A DNA stretch of 64,000 nt. Origin: Antilocapra americana. Its lineage: Eukaryota; Chordata; Mammalia; Artiodactyla; Antilocapridae. How positions within the stretch are numbered: position 1 is the stretch's first letter; each line of letters starts with the position of its first letter. Below the pieces are notes generated by a model, which was given only the letters and a program-made list of their open reading frames with translations, searched no databases and was not told the origin of the DNA. A program made the translations under genes and the position numbers. The DNA lies in contig ML664199.1 of NCBI GenBank assembly GCA_007570785.1, positions 20,530,597-20,594,596 of the forward strand. The letters run 5' to 3'. Below are positions 40,191 to 52,821 of the stretch, one piece after another.

Positions 40191-40249
40191 TCTGTTGGAT
40201 GAGCTCCCTGAGTCGGTGCTTCAATGGGCTCCTTCTGGAAGCAGCTGCC
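40191..40249 (+). CDS. VRK2: VRK2 short coding exon (59 bases)
   Basis: The exon is small: one base, 19 codons, one base. It lies between a TTTCAG acceptor and a strong GTAAGT donor. It encodes LLDELPESVLQWAPSGSSC, part of the C-lobe. The trailing C joins GT of the next exon to make an Arg codon (CGT). From memory the human protein has Cys at this position (CGT versus TGT); this is a recalled comparison, not an alignment. At 59 bases the exon is not a multiple of three, so skipping it would shift the frame and remove the rest of the kinase domain and the anchor. Confidence 0.95.
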
Positions 40250-42390
40250 GTAAGTCGAATGATCACTTCTACCTCCCCCTGTAGTGTTTCCAGGTCACTG
40301 CATGTGTCACTCGTCACTTTTTCTGCACCCAATCCCCTTCCCACAGTGGTGGGAAGAAACCCCCAGGGTTCCAGATAGGTTGCTAGAGAAGAGAACTTTT
40401 CCATCCTCTTTTCATTAGTTCACAAGAATGCTGCAAGCACTTGCTCAGGGAGTGTTCTCAGCTTTGCTGATGGCACTGCTTTCTTTCAGATGTATGTTTG
40501 GGGAACTGTGCACAGGTTTAGTGGTCTGCTATATCTGGTATTTCTAGAGTGGACTTTCTGGTTTTGTTTCTCTGAAGATAAGGTTGATCTAAGGAAAGAC
40601 TGCTTTCAATTAATAATTTAAAAAAGCAAACCATTAAACATTTGAATGCTGTTTAGACCTAGATTATGATCTGACCCAGCAACCCGAAAAAAATTTTTTT
40701 TGGTTTGGTAAGGCATATGACCTGGGGATTCAGAGTATATTTCATTAAACAGGTTTCTCTTTCATGTTAGTATAGACCATTTTGGAATTCTTTAATTGGT
40801 AGCGCTGTCAGTAAAAATAGCAGGGCGATTCAGAATTACCCAAGTGCTGCACGGCACACTGTTCAGCCCCAGTTTAACAGCCGAGTTAGATTACCTCACA
40901 GAACAGAGCCTGCTTCTGTCATCCAGTTTGCTTTCTTTCCGAGACGATAAGCAGAGTGAATCTTGATCTCTATTTGTATCGGGCAATTTCAGTTAGCTTT
41001 TAGCTGACTTATGAAAGTAAATATGTACCCTGACTGTCTAGAGAAGGTCAAATAGTATCAGTTTCCACATGAGAGTTTGAAAGTAGAGTTAAATCATTTT
41101 AAACTTATACTTACAGCCCTTCTTTGACCAGAAACCAGAATTTTCATTTCTATAGGAAACAAATAAACCAGTCGTGCTGTCCCACTTCCATTTCCCAAGT
41201 CCCTTAAGTCTGCCCCATATGAGTCTTGCTGCTTCTTTCCTCTCGATAGTTCCTTTCCTCCTGCTGGAGCAAGGCAAATGGGACAGTAGTAGTCTCACTG
41301 GTGGGGATGGGCTGCAAGATGAAAGCTTTTTGTTTATGTAACTGCCCTGAGTAAGTCAGTCAATATGCCAATATTCATTTTTGGCTAATATTCTTATTGG
41401 CATTTTTACCAAATCGTACAGTTTTCGTTTTACTCAATAAGACAGCAAAAAGAGAGATGAAATGTTAAAAAACAAAATAAATTGTGTATCTGTCTTTTAT
41501 TGTCCCTCCTGCCTAAAAAGTAAACTGCTGAGTTTAGGATTAGAAAAGAAAGCCCAGGTGCCTTGGATCATACACAATAAATGCCTATGGACCAGTGTGT
41601 ATTCTGGGACATTGCCGTTGCTAGAGATGAGATTTGAGTGATGAGAAATGGTAGCAGGAGTGCCAGGCTCCTCTTTTTCAGTACAAACTATTTGTTTGAG
41701 TCTATACTGTTATTTTATAAAATGAAGATTTCTATTTTTAAAGCACAAAATGATGAAGCTTTATGATTAACTGAAGGTCTCAAGTTGTTTGTGCTTAGGA
41801 GAGTGGGTATTACTAGCATGAGAACTAATCTGATTTACAAAAGGTTTGTTACTAAGACATTTTAAGATATAAAACAGCTGAGAAGTTTGCAGCATGCATG
41901 TCCCACTCAGTATAATAATAATAGTTTCAAAAGTTTCTGTCTCTTGAAATGATAGTCAGTAATGATACTTAATATTTCACTAGTTTAAAAAGCAGATGAT
42001 TCAAGAATATCATAATTTCATACTACTCAAAGCATTTTGTTTTATAGCTCTGGAAATATGCTAGTAAATTAAAAGGTGTACCTAGTACAATAAATCTAGA
42101 TCTTGAAAGGCTAACATTTAAAACCAGTACTATATCACAATCGTCTGAGCATCAGGTTTGTCATAATAAATTTGTAACAGAGGTGGCTCTTCTCTTTTCC
42201 TTCCTCTCCTGCCTCATGGTAACTCATTTTTTTAAAGCCCAAACCCACGAAGGCTTTCCAGCACAGCTGCAGTCAACTGGTGGAGCACCAGGAGTCTTCT
42301 AACAGTGATTTGTGACAACTGTGCCCAGCATATTCACATATTCATCCCTCTTCTCCATTTGGGATATTCTGGTTAATAGAATTGCTACCT
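40250..42390. other. VRK2 intron, nothing recognised
   Basis: No recognised exon or young repeat. Confidence 0.45.
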
Positions 42391-42600
42391 GGGCTTCCCT
42401 GGTAGCTCAGCTGGTAAAGAATCCACCTGCAATGCAGGAAACCCTGGTTCAATTCCTGGATCAGGAAGATTCCTTGGAGGAGGGCATAGCAACCCACTCC
42501 AGTATTCTTTCCTGAAGAATCCCCATGGACAGAGGAGCCTGGCGGGCTATAGTCCATGGGCTCTCAAAGAGTCGGACACGACTGAGTGACTAAGCACAGC
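42391..42600 (+). repeat. Bov-tA SINE
   Basis: Complete, from GGGCTTCCCTGGTAGCTCAG to GACACGACTGAGTGACTAAG. Confidence 0.93.
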
Positions 42601-42756
42601 ATGATACATACCAAACCAACTTACCAATCTTGAACAAAGAACAGCAGAATATTTACATTAATATTTATATTAAAATGGTAGTGAATACAATTGAATCTTT
42701 TTTTGTTTTGTTCATCTCTTCAAGAATTGGATGCCCCCTAAAGGGCTTCTGAAAAC

Positions 42757-43002
42757 ATGAGATATAACTTTGATGACGCTGTAGCACTTGCTAGTTACAG
42801 ATACCTGGTTGAGCAAATGCTAGGTAACAGAATTTTGACACCTTATACATTCAAGAGCAAAAAAGGAAGTTGTAGAATTGCTACAGTTTCCAAAATGCCA
42901 AAGAAAACAAACTCTGGAGCCAAGAGTTTTCAGTTTAGCCACAGTAGCCTTATGCTCCGAGAAAATAGTGGTGGACGATACAGTGTAAAATGGTCCCTCT
43001 GA
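42757..43002 (+). other. Unrecognised 81-codon ORF in a VRK2 intron
   Basis: It starts MRYNFDDAVALASYRYLVEQ and ends GGRYSVKWSL. I do not recognise it. The stretch is richer in GC and in codon-like composition than its surroundings (the body runs to about 43160). No good splice pair flanks it and it is not in the VRK2 frame plan. It could be an old processed pseudogene, an old repeat, or chance. Confidence 0.2.
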
Positions 43003-44148
43003 CGTTCCTTGGGGGAGAGATGACTATTCCTTTTCGAATTTTTCCCTGTAGGGAGTGATACCCAGTGTCTCTGCAGTTCCCTCCTTGAAAGGAGTTAGAC
43101 CTGGAGGGGAGCAAAAATTTAGGAAGTTACTTCTTCCAATTCAGGAAGCTTCCCCGACTTCCCCACCATAGGATGTAAACAACTTAGTGAGAAAGTAAGA
43201 GCTCCTTGTGTCTGGGTTAGTCATAAGTTTTTGAAGAGGAAAGCCTTGTAAAAACTAGTTTATGGAGTATAAATATCTTTGAACAAATGAAAACATGCCA
43301 GTTTTTAAATAGTGTATGGTATTATCACTTACTTGTATCTCAGACTGAACCTCTACCTGAAGCAAAAATGCAGACATTTGTCTTTACAGTGGCTGTATTT
43401 GTCATTTTGGTTATGGATTCTGTTCGTGCTCAATGTATTTAAAAGTTTGTAGTTCGCAACTTTATTTCTTCTGGGGAGATTACTACACCATTCTAGGGAA
43501 GAGAAGAAATAAAAGGTGGCAACTTCTCATCCTTGTGCTCTAAATCAGAAAGATTATGCTGTGATTGCACTGGTCTAGATTGGTATGGGAGACCTGAGTG
43601 AGGTTCGGCAAATTCTAAGTCAGGGCTAAAACCATAGAATTCAAGGTCATTTCTAAATGTACTGTTGTAATCTCAAAATCAAAGCCTTAATTAAAATTTT
43701 CAGTGACTTTTTTTTCCTTTAAGGAGGTTTATAGTAAATATTCTTAACTCACTTTTTAAAACTTCTAAAAAGCTTATTTTTAACTGAATTTTGAAATTCA
43801 CATATTTCTTAGTTGCACCCCATAAATTCAAATCACTGACTGTCATTTTAAAATGGCTTCCTTTGATGAGTGAATTACAAACTGTATCAACAAAGACATG
43901 TAAATAAAAGCCCACCTGTTTCTCCATCTTGTCAAATCTGTAGGTCACTGTATGTCAGTCATGTTTGGGTATCATTTAAAAAGTACTTTACATTGAGTTG
44001 TCCCTTCTTAGTTCCTTCATGGAGGGTGTATGTGTGCCCATGCACATTCTTGTGTAACAGAGAAACAACTGAGGTTTTGAGAATATTGATGTCATGACAA
44101 CTTTTGCCTATTATGAATGACATAGTAAAAAAATTTAATACTTCACAG
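43003..44148. other. VRK2 intron, nothing recognised
   Basis: No known repeat was seen. The last bases are the acceptor TTCACAG. Confidence 0.45.
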
Positions 44149-44315
44149 GTGAAATAGCCCAGTATTTGGTATGTGCTCATAATTTAGCATATGATGAAAA
44201 GCCAGACTATCAAATGCTAAAGAAAATTCTGAACCCAAGTGGAATACCTTTAGGACCACTGGAGTTTTGCACGAAAGGAGAGAGCTTAAATATGCATGCT
44301 CCAAACAATCAAAAG
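44149..44315 (+). CDS. VRK2: VRK2 coding exon, end of kinase domain
   Basis: The exon is 167 bases: two bases completing Arg, then 55 codons ending in phase 0 before GTAAGT. It reads [20 protein letters not shown], then through [17 protein letters not shown] to NNQK. YDEKPDY is the kinase subdomain XI region of VRKs, where the folded domain ends and the tail begins. Acceptor is CACAG at 44144-44148. Intron before is 3899 bases and after is 5173 bases. Confidence 0.97.
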
Positions 44316-46629
44316 GTAAGTAACAGTTCCTGCAATCCAGTGATGACCTTCTGGGAAGCTTATCTACTGAATGAAGTTGTTTTAGGTGCCAGAATGAGTC
44401 TGACAGTTCTGTTTCTTACTTATAATTTCTAATTCCTGTATCCCTTAACTGAGCTCCAAGAAATGTTGTTGATGGTCCCTTTGACTTGTCTTTTAGAGAA
44501 AAATAGTAGAACCTGTGTGCCCAACTGTTGTGTTGTTATTAAATAAATAAAGCAGTCACTAATATCATAGAGATAGGACTAGAGTAAGATAGTAAAGGCT
44601 AATCCAACTTTTTTTTATTCATGAAAAATCTTTTTTTTTTTTTTGCTGTTTTCCTTCAGATTTTCTTTAGTTATCCTTCTGCGTTTGCTTACTCGTTTGT
44701 CCATAATTTGGTGGTAATAATAATATTCTTAGATTTAACCAGGTTATTTGTATGTGCTGATGTTTCAATCTGTAAAAACAATTCTTGAAATAAGTTATTT
44801 TTTAAAGTTTTGCCTTCCACTTTATCTTCCAACTGACTCCCTCACAGCAGCACTAAAAATTAAAACAAAGAATTAGAACTGGAAAGAACACAAAATAATT
44901 AAAACTTGAAACATTTTTTAGGAGGATGAGGGAAACCGGAGACTGCTATCAACATGACTGGACAGGCAGCTAGGTGTTGAGCCCTGCCGTGCCACTGCTC
45001 ACGTGCAGAGAAAGTGGGGCGGGCTTTGTTTCCTGATGCGTGCACACTGGGGCAGGGTCAGGATGCCGTTCATTTTTAATATTTCTTCTGAACTTTGGAT
45101 CATCGTAAGTGTTCAGGAGCCAAGAATGCAGGATGCAAACCAATGTGACTGATAGGCTGCTCGATGAATGGTGAGTCAAGTATCAGTGCACAGATGGTTC
45201 TGATTTGCTGAATTTTGTAGCTGCTGCAACTGAAGACATAAAATATCCTTCTAGTCATAAATTAGCTCTTTGGAAGCAAAACCTTGGCACCAGAGCTTTA
45301 CAACCTTCAATTAGTAGGGAAAGAAGTATTTGAATGACTGTGGTATTGACATCTGTAGGCCTGCATAGTAATCATTCCTAATAGAAGAGAATATCTGTTT
45401 GAGGAGGTTTTGCATGGCTAATTAACTACCAGTGAGAATATGTAATTTTTTCATGATCTCCTGATTGTCACCTTTCTCTCATGATACAATTACATTTTAT
45501 TGTAGCAAGTGCCTCACAAACCAATTGTCAGCACTATTTACGTATTGCAGAAGGCAGAACAAAAGTTCATGTTTAATAAAAAGCCACTGGATTTTGATCT
45601 TGGTAATTACTGAGACTTATTTTAACAGTTTTATTGACTTTTGTGTGTTTATCACTTTTGCAACAAAACAAAGAGCCATTTCCTTGACATAGTATTTCCC
45701 TTGCAATAATGGTCACCACTTAATTTACACTAATTTAAGTAGATTTTTTCCTTTTTTGTAGTTTTCCAGTTTCATAAACTTAATTGAAATATAAAAGAAG
45801 CCATTTAAAAAACTGATAGCTATATCCTCTGATATAGAATTCTAATTATTATCCACCAGAATTTTCGGTTTCGTCAAATTCAGTGGTTAAGCTATGAAAC
45901 CATTTTTTATATGCAGATATAGAACATAAAACATTTTTTTTCCAGTGAGCCTCAATCAAAAATATTGTATTTCCCTTTTGATTAGAGCACTTTGATTATG
46001 AGTAAAAAGAAAACATTAAGAATAATATGCATTCTTAAGACTTTAGTTAATTTCTGTTGGATCAGCTTCAGTATATAGACATTCAGATGAATTAGAATAT
46101 ACTTCACAGCAGATCAATATTTATTGAGCATTGACTTTATTTCTCTAGTACTTTGAGAACACTAATATATTTAATAATTATAGTATATAGATTCACCATA
46201 TGTGACCACACATTAAGTATCTTTTTATTTTTAAATTAAGTTTACATATTTTGAAATGCTGTAAAACCCAAACTTGAAAATGATCGAAAACACAGTATGA
46301 TAATATAAGCTGTCCTGAACTCAGTTCTCCTGAATTTTTAAGTCCAGAATGAATATCAGTCACATGGCCCAAAATTTCTCTTTTTTTAGACAGAATTCCC
46401 TTAGCAGCTTATAACATTTCTTATTACTCTATACGTGGACCTAATTATTTAACAGAATAAATAATGAACTCCAGACTTGTGGTTTTTGGACAAAGATCCT
46501 TGAAAAAAAGAAGTCAGTAGACCAGGAAACATATATAAGTAGATAAATAAAATGTTTCTAATTCAGTCTTCAAATGAAAATTATGAATATTTAATTTTTA
46601 AGTGTTATTTCCCTCAGCTTGCTTTGTGC
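44316..46629. other. VRK2 intron, nothing recognised
   Basis: T-run at 44631-44644; otherwise no recognised exon or young repeat. Confidence 0.45.
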
Positions 46630-46927
46630 CTTTTTAATATTTATTTTTGGCGGTGTCAGAACTTATTTGCAGCACGAGGAATCTTTGAGGGCTCTTCAGT
46701 AGGGCTGTGGGGTTTCTCTCCAGTTGTGTGGTGTGGGCTCGGGTGTGGACTCTGCAGTTTGCAGCACGCAGGCACTCTCATTGAGGTGCACGGGCTCAGC
46801 AGTTGCAGCACATGGGCTTAGTTCCCCTGAAGGCATGTGGGATCTTAGTTCCCTGTCCAAGGATCAGACCCACGTTCCCTGCATTGGAAGGGGGAACTCT
46901 TAACCACTGGACGATCAGGGAGGTCCC
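46630..46927 (-). repeat. CHR-type SINE, antisense, near full length
   Basis: It runs from TTTTTAATATTTATTTTTGG to CTGGACGATCAGGGAGGTCC, with internal GGCATGTGGGATCTTAGTTC. Confidence 0.88.
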
Positions 46928-49488
46928 AGTTGTACCTTTAAATTTAGTAGTTATAACAAAAATGTTTGCTTAGGTATTGGAAAATAGCATATCACCATAA
47001 GAATCTTAGAAACTTACAGCATCATTTTGGAAAAAAAAAAGAGGGAGGGATTTTTCCAATACTAGGCATCATAAACTGTTCCCTGTAAACTGAGCTGCCT
47101 TCTTGAAATCCTCAAATACTATTATTGAAAATAACTGGAAGGAAACTTTTGTTAAGGTGGTGGAGATACTGATATTTTGTCCTGAAAAGCAAATCTTTGG
47201 AGGTATTTGCCTCAATCAAGGTGACAGTAGGCATAGCTGAAATTACTCTCTGGTAGTTGTGAAGAGACTAGAGTTGAATTAGAAGAATCTGTCATCAGGG
47301 CCACCTCAGTCTATTTATGCCATCCATTGGGATGTCATATCTAGAATTCACTGAAGGAAACCAAATTCAGTAAGAATGCTTATAGAGGCAAGGAGTAGCT
47401 ATAGGTCATAGTTTAAAATATTCAAGCTATCCTACATTTCAGGCAAGAAAAAGTTTGTTCCTTCTTTCACCCTAAATCTGAGGTTTGCAAAGCACATCCA
47501 GGGTTGAATAAATTATTATGGGTAGTGGTAATCTTTGTATTGACCTTAAAAGTCTACAGATTTCTTTCTTGAGCTTTATGTCCCAAAATAATTCTATTAA
47601 ACTTGTCTTCATATTTATTTTTTGTGTGAGAAAAAGTGGGATATAAATTATTAATTATAAGCATATTTTTGCTTATTGAATTTTAGGAGTATAAAAGTAT
47701 TCCTTATTTTGTAAAACAATGTGAAGTGTTAATGGAATATTAAATAAAAATTACCTTATTTGAATAGCCACTTTCTGGAAAGTGACACACATTTGGATAG
47801 TGTCCTTCTGTTTGATTATGTGAGATATCCAGAGTGTTTTCTGTACTTAGTTTTATATCTTTGAGAAAAATTTTTACTCTGTTCACAATTAAGGATTAAA
47901 CTTCATGATCCCACTTCGTTCTTAACGATTTTAAAAGTTTCCCTGGAAATAGAAATTTTCCATAAACTGGATATCATTTTATCAGCTAGAAGTGCTCACG
48001 GCAGCACAACTTAACCATCCAGCCAACTGACAGCAGATCCAGGAAGGCACTATCTCTTCCAGGAGGCCTCACAGAGGACTGAATATATTAGAACAAATTT
48101 TGTTTGTGCATCAGAGGCTCCCGGGCCCAAAACTGTCATATCTTTAGTGCCTAGTATACAAGAGGCACCGAAATCATCAATTAATATCTCAACTAATCCT
48201 TTATGTCACAGAACACATTTCATGATGATTGGCAAGTCAGCATTTTATGAGGATAGAACTGTGTACAGCGGCCTTGGGAAACCCTTTGTTTCACACTCGT
48301 GGTATGATGGGCATTTATTACCAAGATGACGTCAGTGGAAAACTGGCTCAGAACGTGGTTACACATGAATTTTCCTAGGAGTTGGGGAGAGTTGAGTGAT
48401 AGAAATAAAGAACCCCTGAGTGATCAGACAGCAATCCCAATTTTCAGGTTACTGAGAAGCAGTGGCTTTGCTACCCTTTGAGAACCTGGGATCCAAGAGG
48501 AGGGGTGAATAAAGAATGGTGTTGTGACAGCTTAAACCTAGCCACAAAACACCAGCATATCTTAAAGGGAAAGAGTGAACACACTTGGCAATAGGAGCTA
48601 AAAATTGAGAGACTACAAATTAAGGCTCTGCTTGCCCAGCCAGTGTAATTCATTCTCTAGTTTGGCACCGGCTACTCCATTATTTCCCCTTGTACTGTTC
48701 CTATCTTCTGCCCCCTGTTTAACCCATGAAAAAAAGGTGATGGCACTTTCAGCTGCTGTAAACATGAAGCTCCTGAACAAATACTTCACAAAAGGATCTT
48801 CACTGTGGCTTTCAATCTTCCACCTGTATGGTGGGAGCTGCCCTTCTGTCTCCGTGTCTCCTTCAAGGTTATTGAGTCAGTCATCCCCCCAGATAACAGC
48901 ATGGTGTGAAAAAGAAACCTTAGAGACAGCAAGCTTGTTATAGAATTTAACCTCTGATACTGGTACACAGAATTAGATGACATGGACTGTTATTCATCTG
49001 TCCAAAGGTTAAATTACCTGTATAAAAAAGTAAGCAATATCATAAGCTCCTTTTATATGTTCACATTAATTAGGCTTCAATGATAGGAAACTAAGATTCT
49101 AATTAATAAGAATTTAAACTGAAAAGAAGTACTGGATCCACTCCCAGCAAAGGTTAATAATGAATTCATGTGCAGTTTTAAAATGTGACAGTTTTCTGTA
49201 AAAAATGCCGTTTTCAACAAGCAAGTTATCTGTAGAGATAATTTCTAAAGAGTGCACAACAGTGACACTAATTTTAATTGGTCTTGTCCTGTTGATGAGA
49301 ATAGGCCTGGATCTTGCCAACTACTCTATTTTTCTGTAACTTCCATTTGTTGGTTTCCTCTTTATTTCTTCCTTTTTTCAAAGATTGGCAAGTATAGAGT
49401 TTTTAAGAATCTGGACATGAATGCAGTTTTCTTTTACAAATGTCCAGAGTTTTCATTGTATATGTCGTTATTTCCCGTGTGTCAACAG
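46928..49488. other. VRK2 intron, nothing recognised
   Basis: No recognised exon or young repeat. The acceptor CAACAG closes it. Confidence 0.45.
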
Positions 49489-49650
49489 GTTGATTCACGA
49501 AAGGCTGCAGCAAAACAAGTCTATCAGGTGCAGAATACGTTAGCAGAAAAAAAAGGCCACAGTGAGAGACCTGCTGAGTCCCGTACACCGAGGAGAAAAG
49601 CGCAAGAGGAGGAGAAGCTGATTGGATTGTTTAACAGAGAAACAGTGCAG
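49489..49650 (+). CDS. VRK2: VRK2 coding exon, basic linker of the C-terminal tail
   Basis: The exon is exactly 54 codons, phase 0 at both ends, between CAACAG and GTAAGG. It starts VDSRKAAAKQVYQVQNTLAE and ends KLIGLFNRETVQ. The segment is rich in Lys, Arg and Glu and looks disordered; it belongs to the tail between the kinase domain and the membrane anchor. Counting back from a 508-residue protein, its last codon is residue 394, the point at which the reported soluble isoform VRK2B leaves the long form. Reading on into the intron would add about 13 residues (VRGVFLLSSLRLH) before a stop. Confidence 0.95.
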
Positions 49651-50032
49651 GTAAGGGGTGTTTTCCTGTTGTCTTCCTTAAGGTTACATTAGAATACACC
49701 CTTTGGGAATAAAGACTTATTTTCTCCTGAGGACCAAGGTTGTACAGTTGCACTGAATAAGAAAGGACAGAAAATATCCTATCCGGCAGATAAAACCAAA
49801 GCAGCCAACACCAGTTATCACAGAAACAAAATGACAGTGAGCACCTTTGCCTGCAGATCTGATTTTTTCTTCAGCCTGAGAATGTAATGAAATGCACTTG
49901 AATTTGTTATGCTGTCTGTGACCCCTGAGGGACTCACCGTATTCCAGTTTTACAGAGACTCCTCCAACGTCCAGCTCATCAGCACATGTGAAAGTGTCCC
50001 TGTCACTGTGGTTGTATTTACTGTTCTTTCTT

Positions 50033-50290
50033 TATTTACTTGTTTTTGGCTGCACTGGGTTGTCCTTGCTGTGTGCGGGCTTTTTCTAGCGCAGTGAATA
50101 GGGATTGTTGTCTAGTTCTGGTGAGCTGTGGGCTTCTCATTGTGGTGGCTTCTCTCATTGTGGTTCACAGGCTTTAGGGCACACGGGCTGTTTTCTCGAG
50201 GCATGTGGAATCTTACTGGACCAGGGATTGAACCCCTGTCCCCTGCATTGGCAGGCAGATTCTTAACCACTGGACCACCAGAGAAGTCCA
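50033..50290 (-). repeat. CHR-type SINE, antisense
   Basis: It starts TTTATTTACTTGTTTTTGGC and ends CCACTGGACCACCAGAGAAG. It lies in the last VRK2 intron. Confidence 0.88.
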
Positions 50291-51199
50291 GTTGTATTTT
50301 TAAATGACAAATTTTTTTATATCATCCAATCATTTTCTTTGGCTAGTGACTCACCTCTAGCAGATGACTCATTCAAGCAACAGCAAATCTTTCCTAATTT
50401 AACCTTTTTTGACAAGAGGCATACAAGGTATTTATATCTGCAGTCAAAACATTTTTTCCCAGAACTGCCAGCATTTTATTATTTAAATAACATCCTTTTC
50501 CCCAAATGACTTGAGGTAGTTTACAGTATGGAACAAAATAATTTAATGCCCCCTCCTTCTATTTCTCCCCCCACCCAAAGGAAAAAAATAAATTGGTTAG
50601 TCAGCCAACTGGGATGTTAATTGCTAAAGTGAGCACTGAATTTGCCTCTGAACTTCTTTGCAGCCAAGGCAAAAATTAGAAGCATACTAGGTAGGCATTT
50701 CTCATGTAACCAGCAAGCATACAAGTTTATCTAGAGAAAGAGAGATGCTTTTTCAGTACTAGTAGGAGTCTTTTGCATTTATTCTGTTATAAAACAATGG
50801 TAGCATCATTTGTTTTATTTTCTTTTTAAATTGATGATAATCTACTTCAAATGAACAGAAGTTCCCATTTATAAAATTTTATAGTTTTAAAGTTCCCATT
50901 TATAAAATTAAAGACAAATATTACTCAGTGACAAAATTTAAGAGATTCCTGAGTGCTCGTTTTCAACCCTTAACGGGCCCTGGTATCACTTGAGTATGTA
51001 GTAGAGAGGGATATAAAAATACTGATGCCCACATTCCAAGAAAAGAACTGGATTTATTTTAATTGGGGTGGTAATTCGATAGATGTCTATAGATTTTATC
51101 ACTCCTGAAAGTTCTTTGTTCCTTTTCTTAGTCAGTCCCCTTCCCTCAGAGACAACTTCATATATTCTGATTTTCGTCACTAAATTTAGTTTTGTTTAA
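50291..51199. other. VRK2 intron, nothing recognised
   Basis: No exon was recognised. A short segment of 17 bases (AAGTTCCCATTTATAAAAT) repeats near 50860 and 50890. Confidence 0.45.
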
Positions 51200-51257
51200 A
51201 TCTGGGTCTCCTGCATTGCAGGCAGATTCTTTACCATCTGAACAACCAGGGAAGCCC
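51200..51257 (-). repeat. Bov-tA head fragment, antisense
   Basis: Only the reversed head is present, TCTGGGTCTCCTGCATTGCA to CCAGGGAAGCCCC. Confidence 0.8.
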
Positions 51258-51457
51258 CTCACATACATGTAGTCATATGGTATGCCCTCTTTTCTAGCTT
51301 CTTTCACTGAGCATGGTTTCTTGAAATTTCTCCATATTATTGCAACCACCAGTTAATTTGTTCTTTTTCGTGTTGAGTAATACTCCTTTGTACAGTTACA
51401 TCATAATCTGTATATACATTCTCCCGGTGTTGGGCACCTGGGCTTCCCCTGACCCTT

Positions 51458-52018
51458 CTTGTTGTTGCTCAGTGGCTACGTAGTATCAGACTCTGACTCC
51501 ATGAACTGTAGCACCCAGGCTCCTCTGTCCTTCACTACCTCCCAGAGGTTGCTCAAATTCATGTAATTGAGTTGGTGATGCCATCTAACATCTCATCCTC
51601 TGTGACCGCCTTCTCCTCCTGCCCTCTTCCTGATGTTTCCCAGCATCAGGGTCTTTGCCAGTGAGTCAACTCTTCGCATCAGGTGGCCAAAGTCCTGGAG
51701 TTTCAGCTTCAGCATCAGTCCTTCCAATGAACATTCAGGATTGATTTCCTCTAGGACTGACTGCTTTGATCTCCTTGCTGTCTAAGGGACTCTCAAGAGT
51801 CTTCTCCAGCACCACAGTTCAAAAGCATCAATTCTTTGGCCTTCTTTAGGGTCCAACTCTCACATCCATACATGACTAATGAGAAAACCATAGCTTAACT
51901 GTAGGGACTTTTGTCAGCAAAGTGATGTCTCTGCTTTTTAATATGCTGAGTTTATCATAGTTTTCCTTCCAAGGAGCAAGCGTCTTTTAATTTCATGGCC
52001 ACAGTCACTGTCCGCAGT
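51458..52018 (-). repeat. BovB LINE, 5'-truncated, antisense
   Basis: It runs from CTTGTTGTTGCTCAGTGGCT (reversed 3' end) to the reversed ORF2 region CACAGTCACTGTCCGCAG, like the copy at 23736. Confidence 0.9.
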
Positions 52019-52687
52019 TAAGACACAAGTCCTTCTATGGATATGTTCTGTTTGTCCTGAGAAGTGGAATTGCTGGGTAACAGGAGATGTACGTTCAACA
52101 TTATAAAAAGCTAACAGATACTTGCCATTTTATACTCCCACCAATAATGTATGCAAATTCCAGCCATTCCACATCCTCCCTCCCCACTATTTGGTGTTCG
52201 TCAGTCTTTCTAGCCATTATAGTGTTGTGTGTATTAGTATCTCAGAGTGATTCCAATTATCATCTACCTGATAACCAGTCATGGTGAGCACCTTTTCCTG
52301 TGTGGACTGTCAGCTCATGTACCTTCTTTTGAGAAGTGCCCTCTCAAGTGTTTTTATCTTTTATTTGGATAATTGTTTTTAAGTTGTAGAAATTCTCTAC
52401 ATATTCCACGTCTCCTGTTCAATATCTGTATTGCAGAAATGTTCTCCTTATGTGCATCCTGCCTATTTATTTAGTCTTTTATGAACAGAAACTACTTGTT
52501 TTTATTTGAAATTCAGTGTATCAATACTTGAAAATCACAAAGTTATTTTGACATCTTTTAGAAGGTCTATAGTTTTAGCTTTCATATTTGGGTCTATGAG
52601 CCATCTCAAATCAATTGGGTATGGTGTGACATAGAGGTGATGTTCATTTTTTCAGTGTTGAAAGCCAGTTATCCCAGTACCATTTCT

Positions 52688-52821
52688 TTAATATTTATTT
52701 ATTTGTCTGCACTGGGTCTTAGCTGTCGCATGTGGAATCTAGTTCCCTGACCAGGGATCGAACCCGGGCCTCCTGCTTTGGGAGCACAGAATCTTAGCCA
52801 GTGGGCCACCAGGGAAGTCCC
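52688..52821 (-). repeat. CHR-type SINE, short, antisense
   Basis: TTTAATATTTATTTATTTGT to CCAGGGAAGTCCC, with the middle of the element missing. Confidence 0.85.

Noticed and set aside
48605..48943. 112-codon plus-strand ORF
   Set aside because: No family resemblance, no splice context, and an opposing ORF of similar length. Treated as chance.
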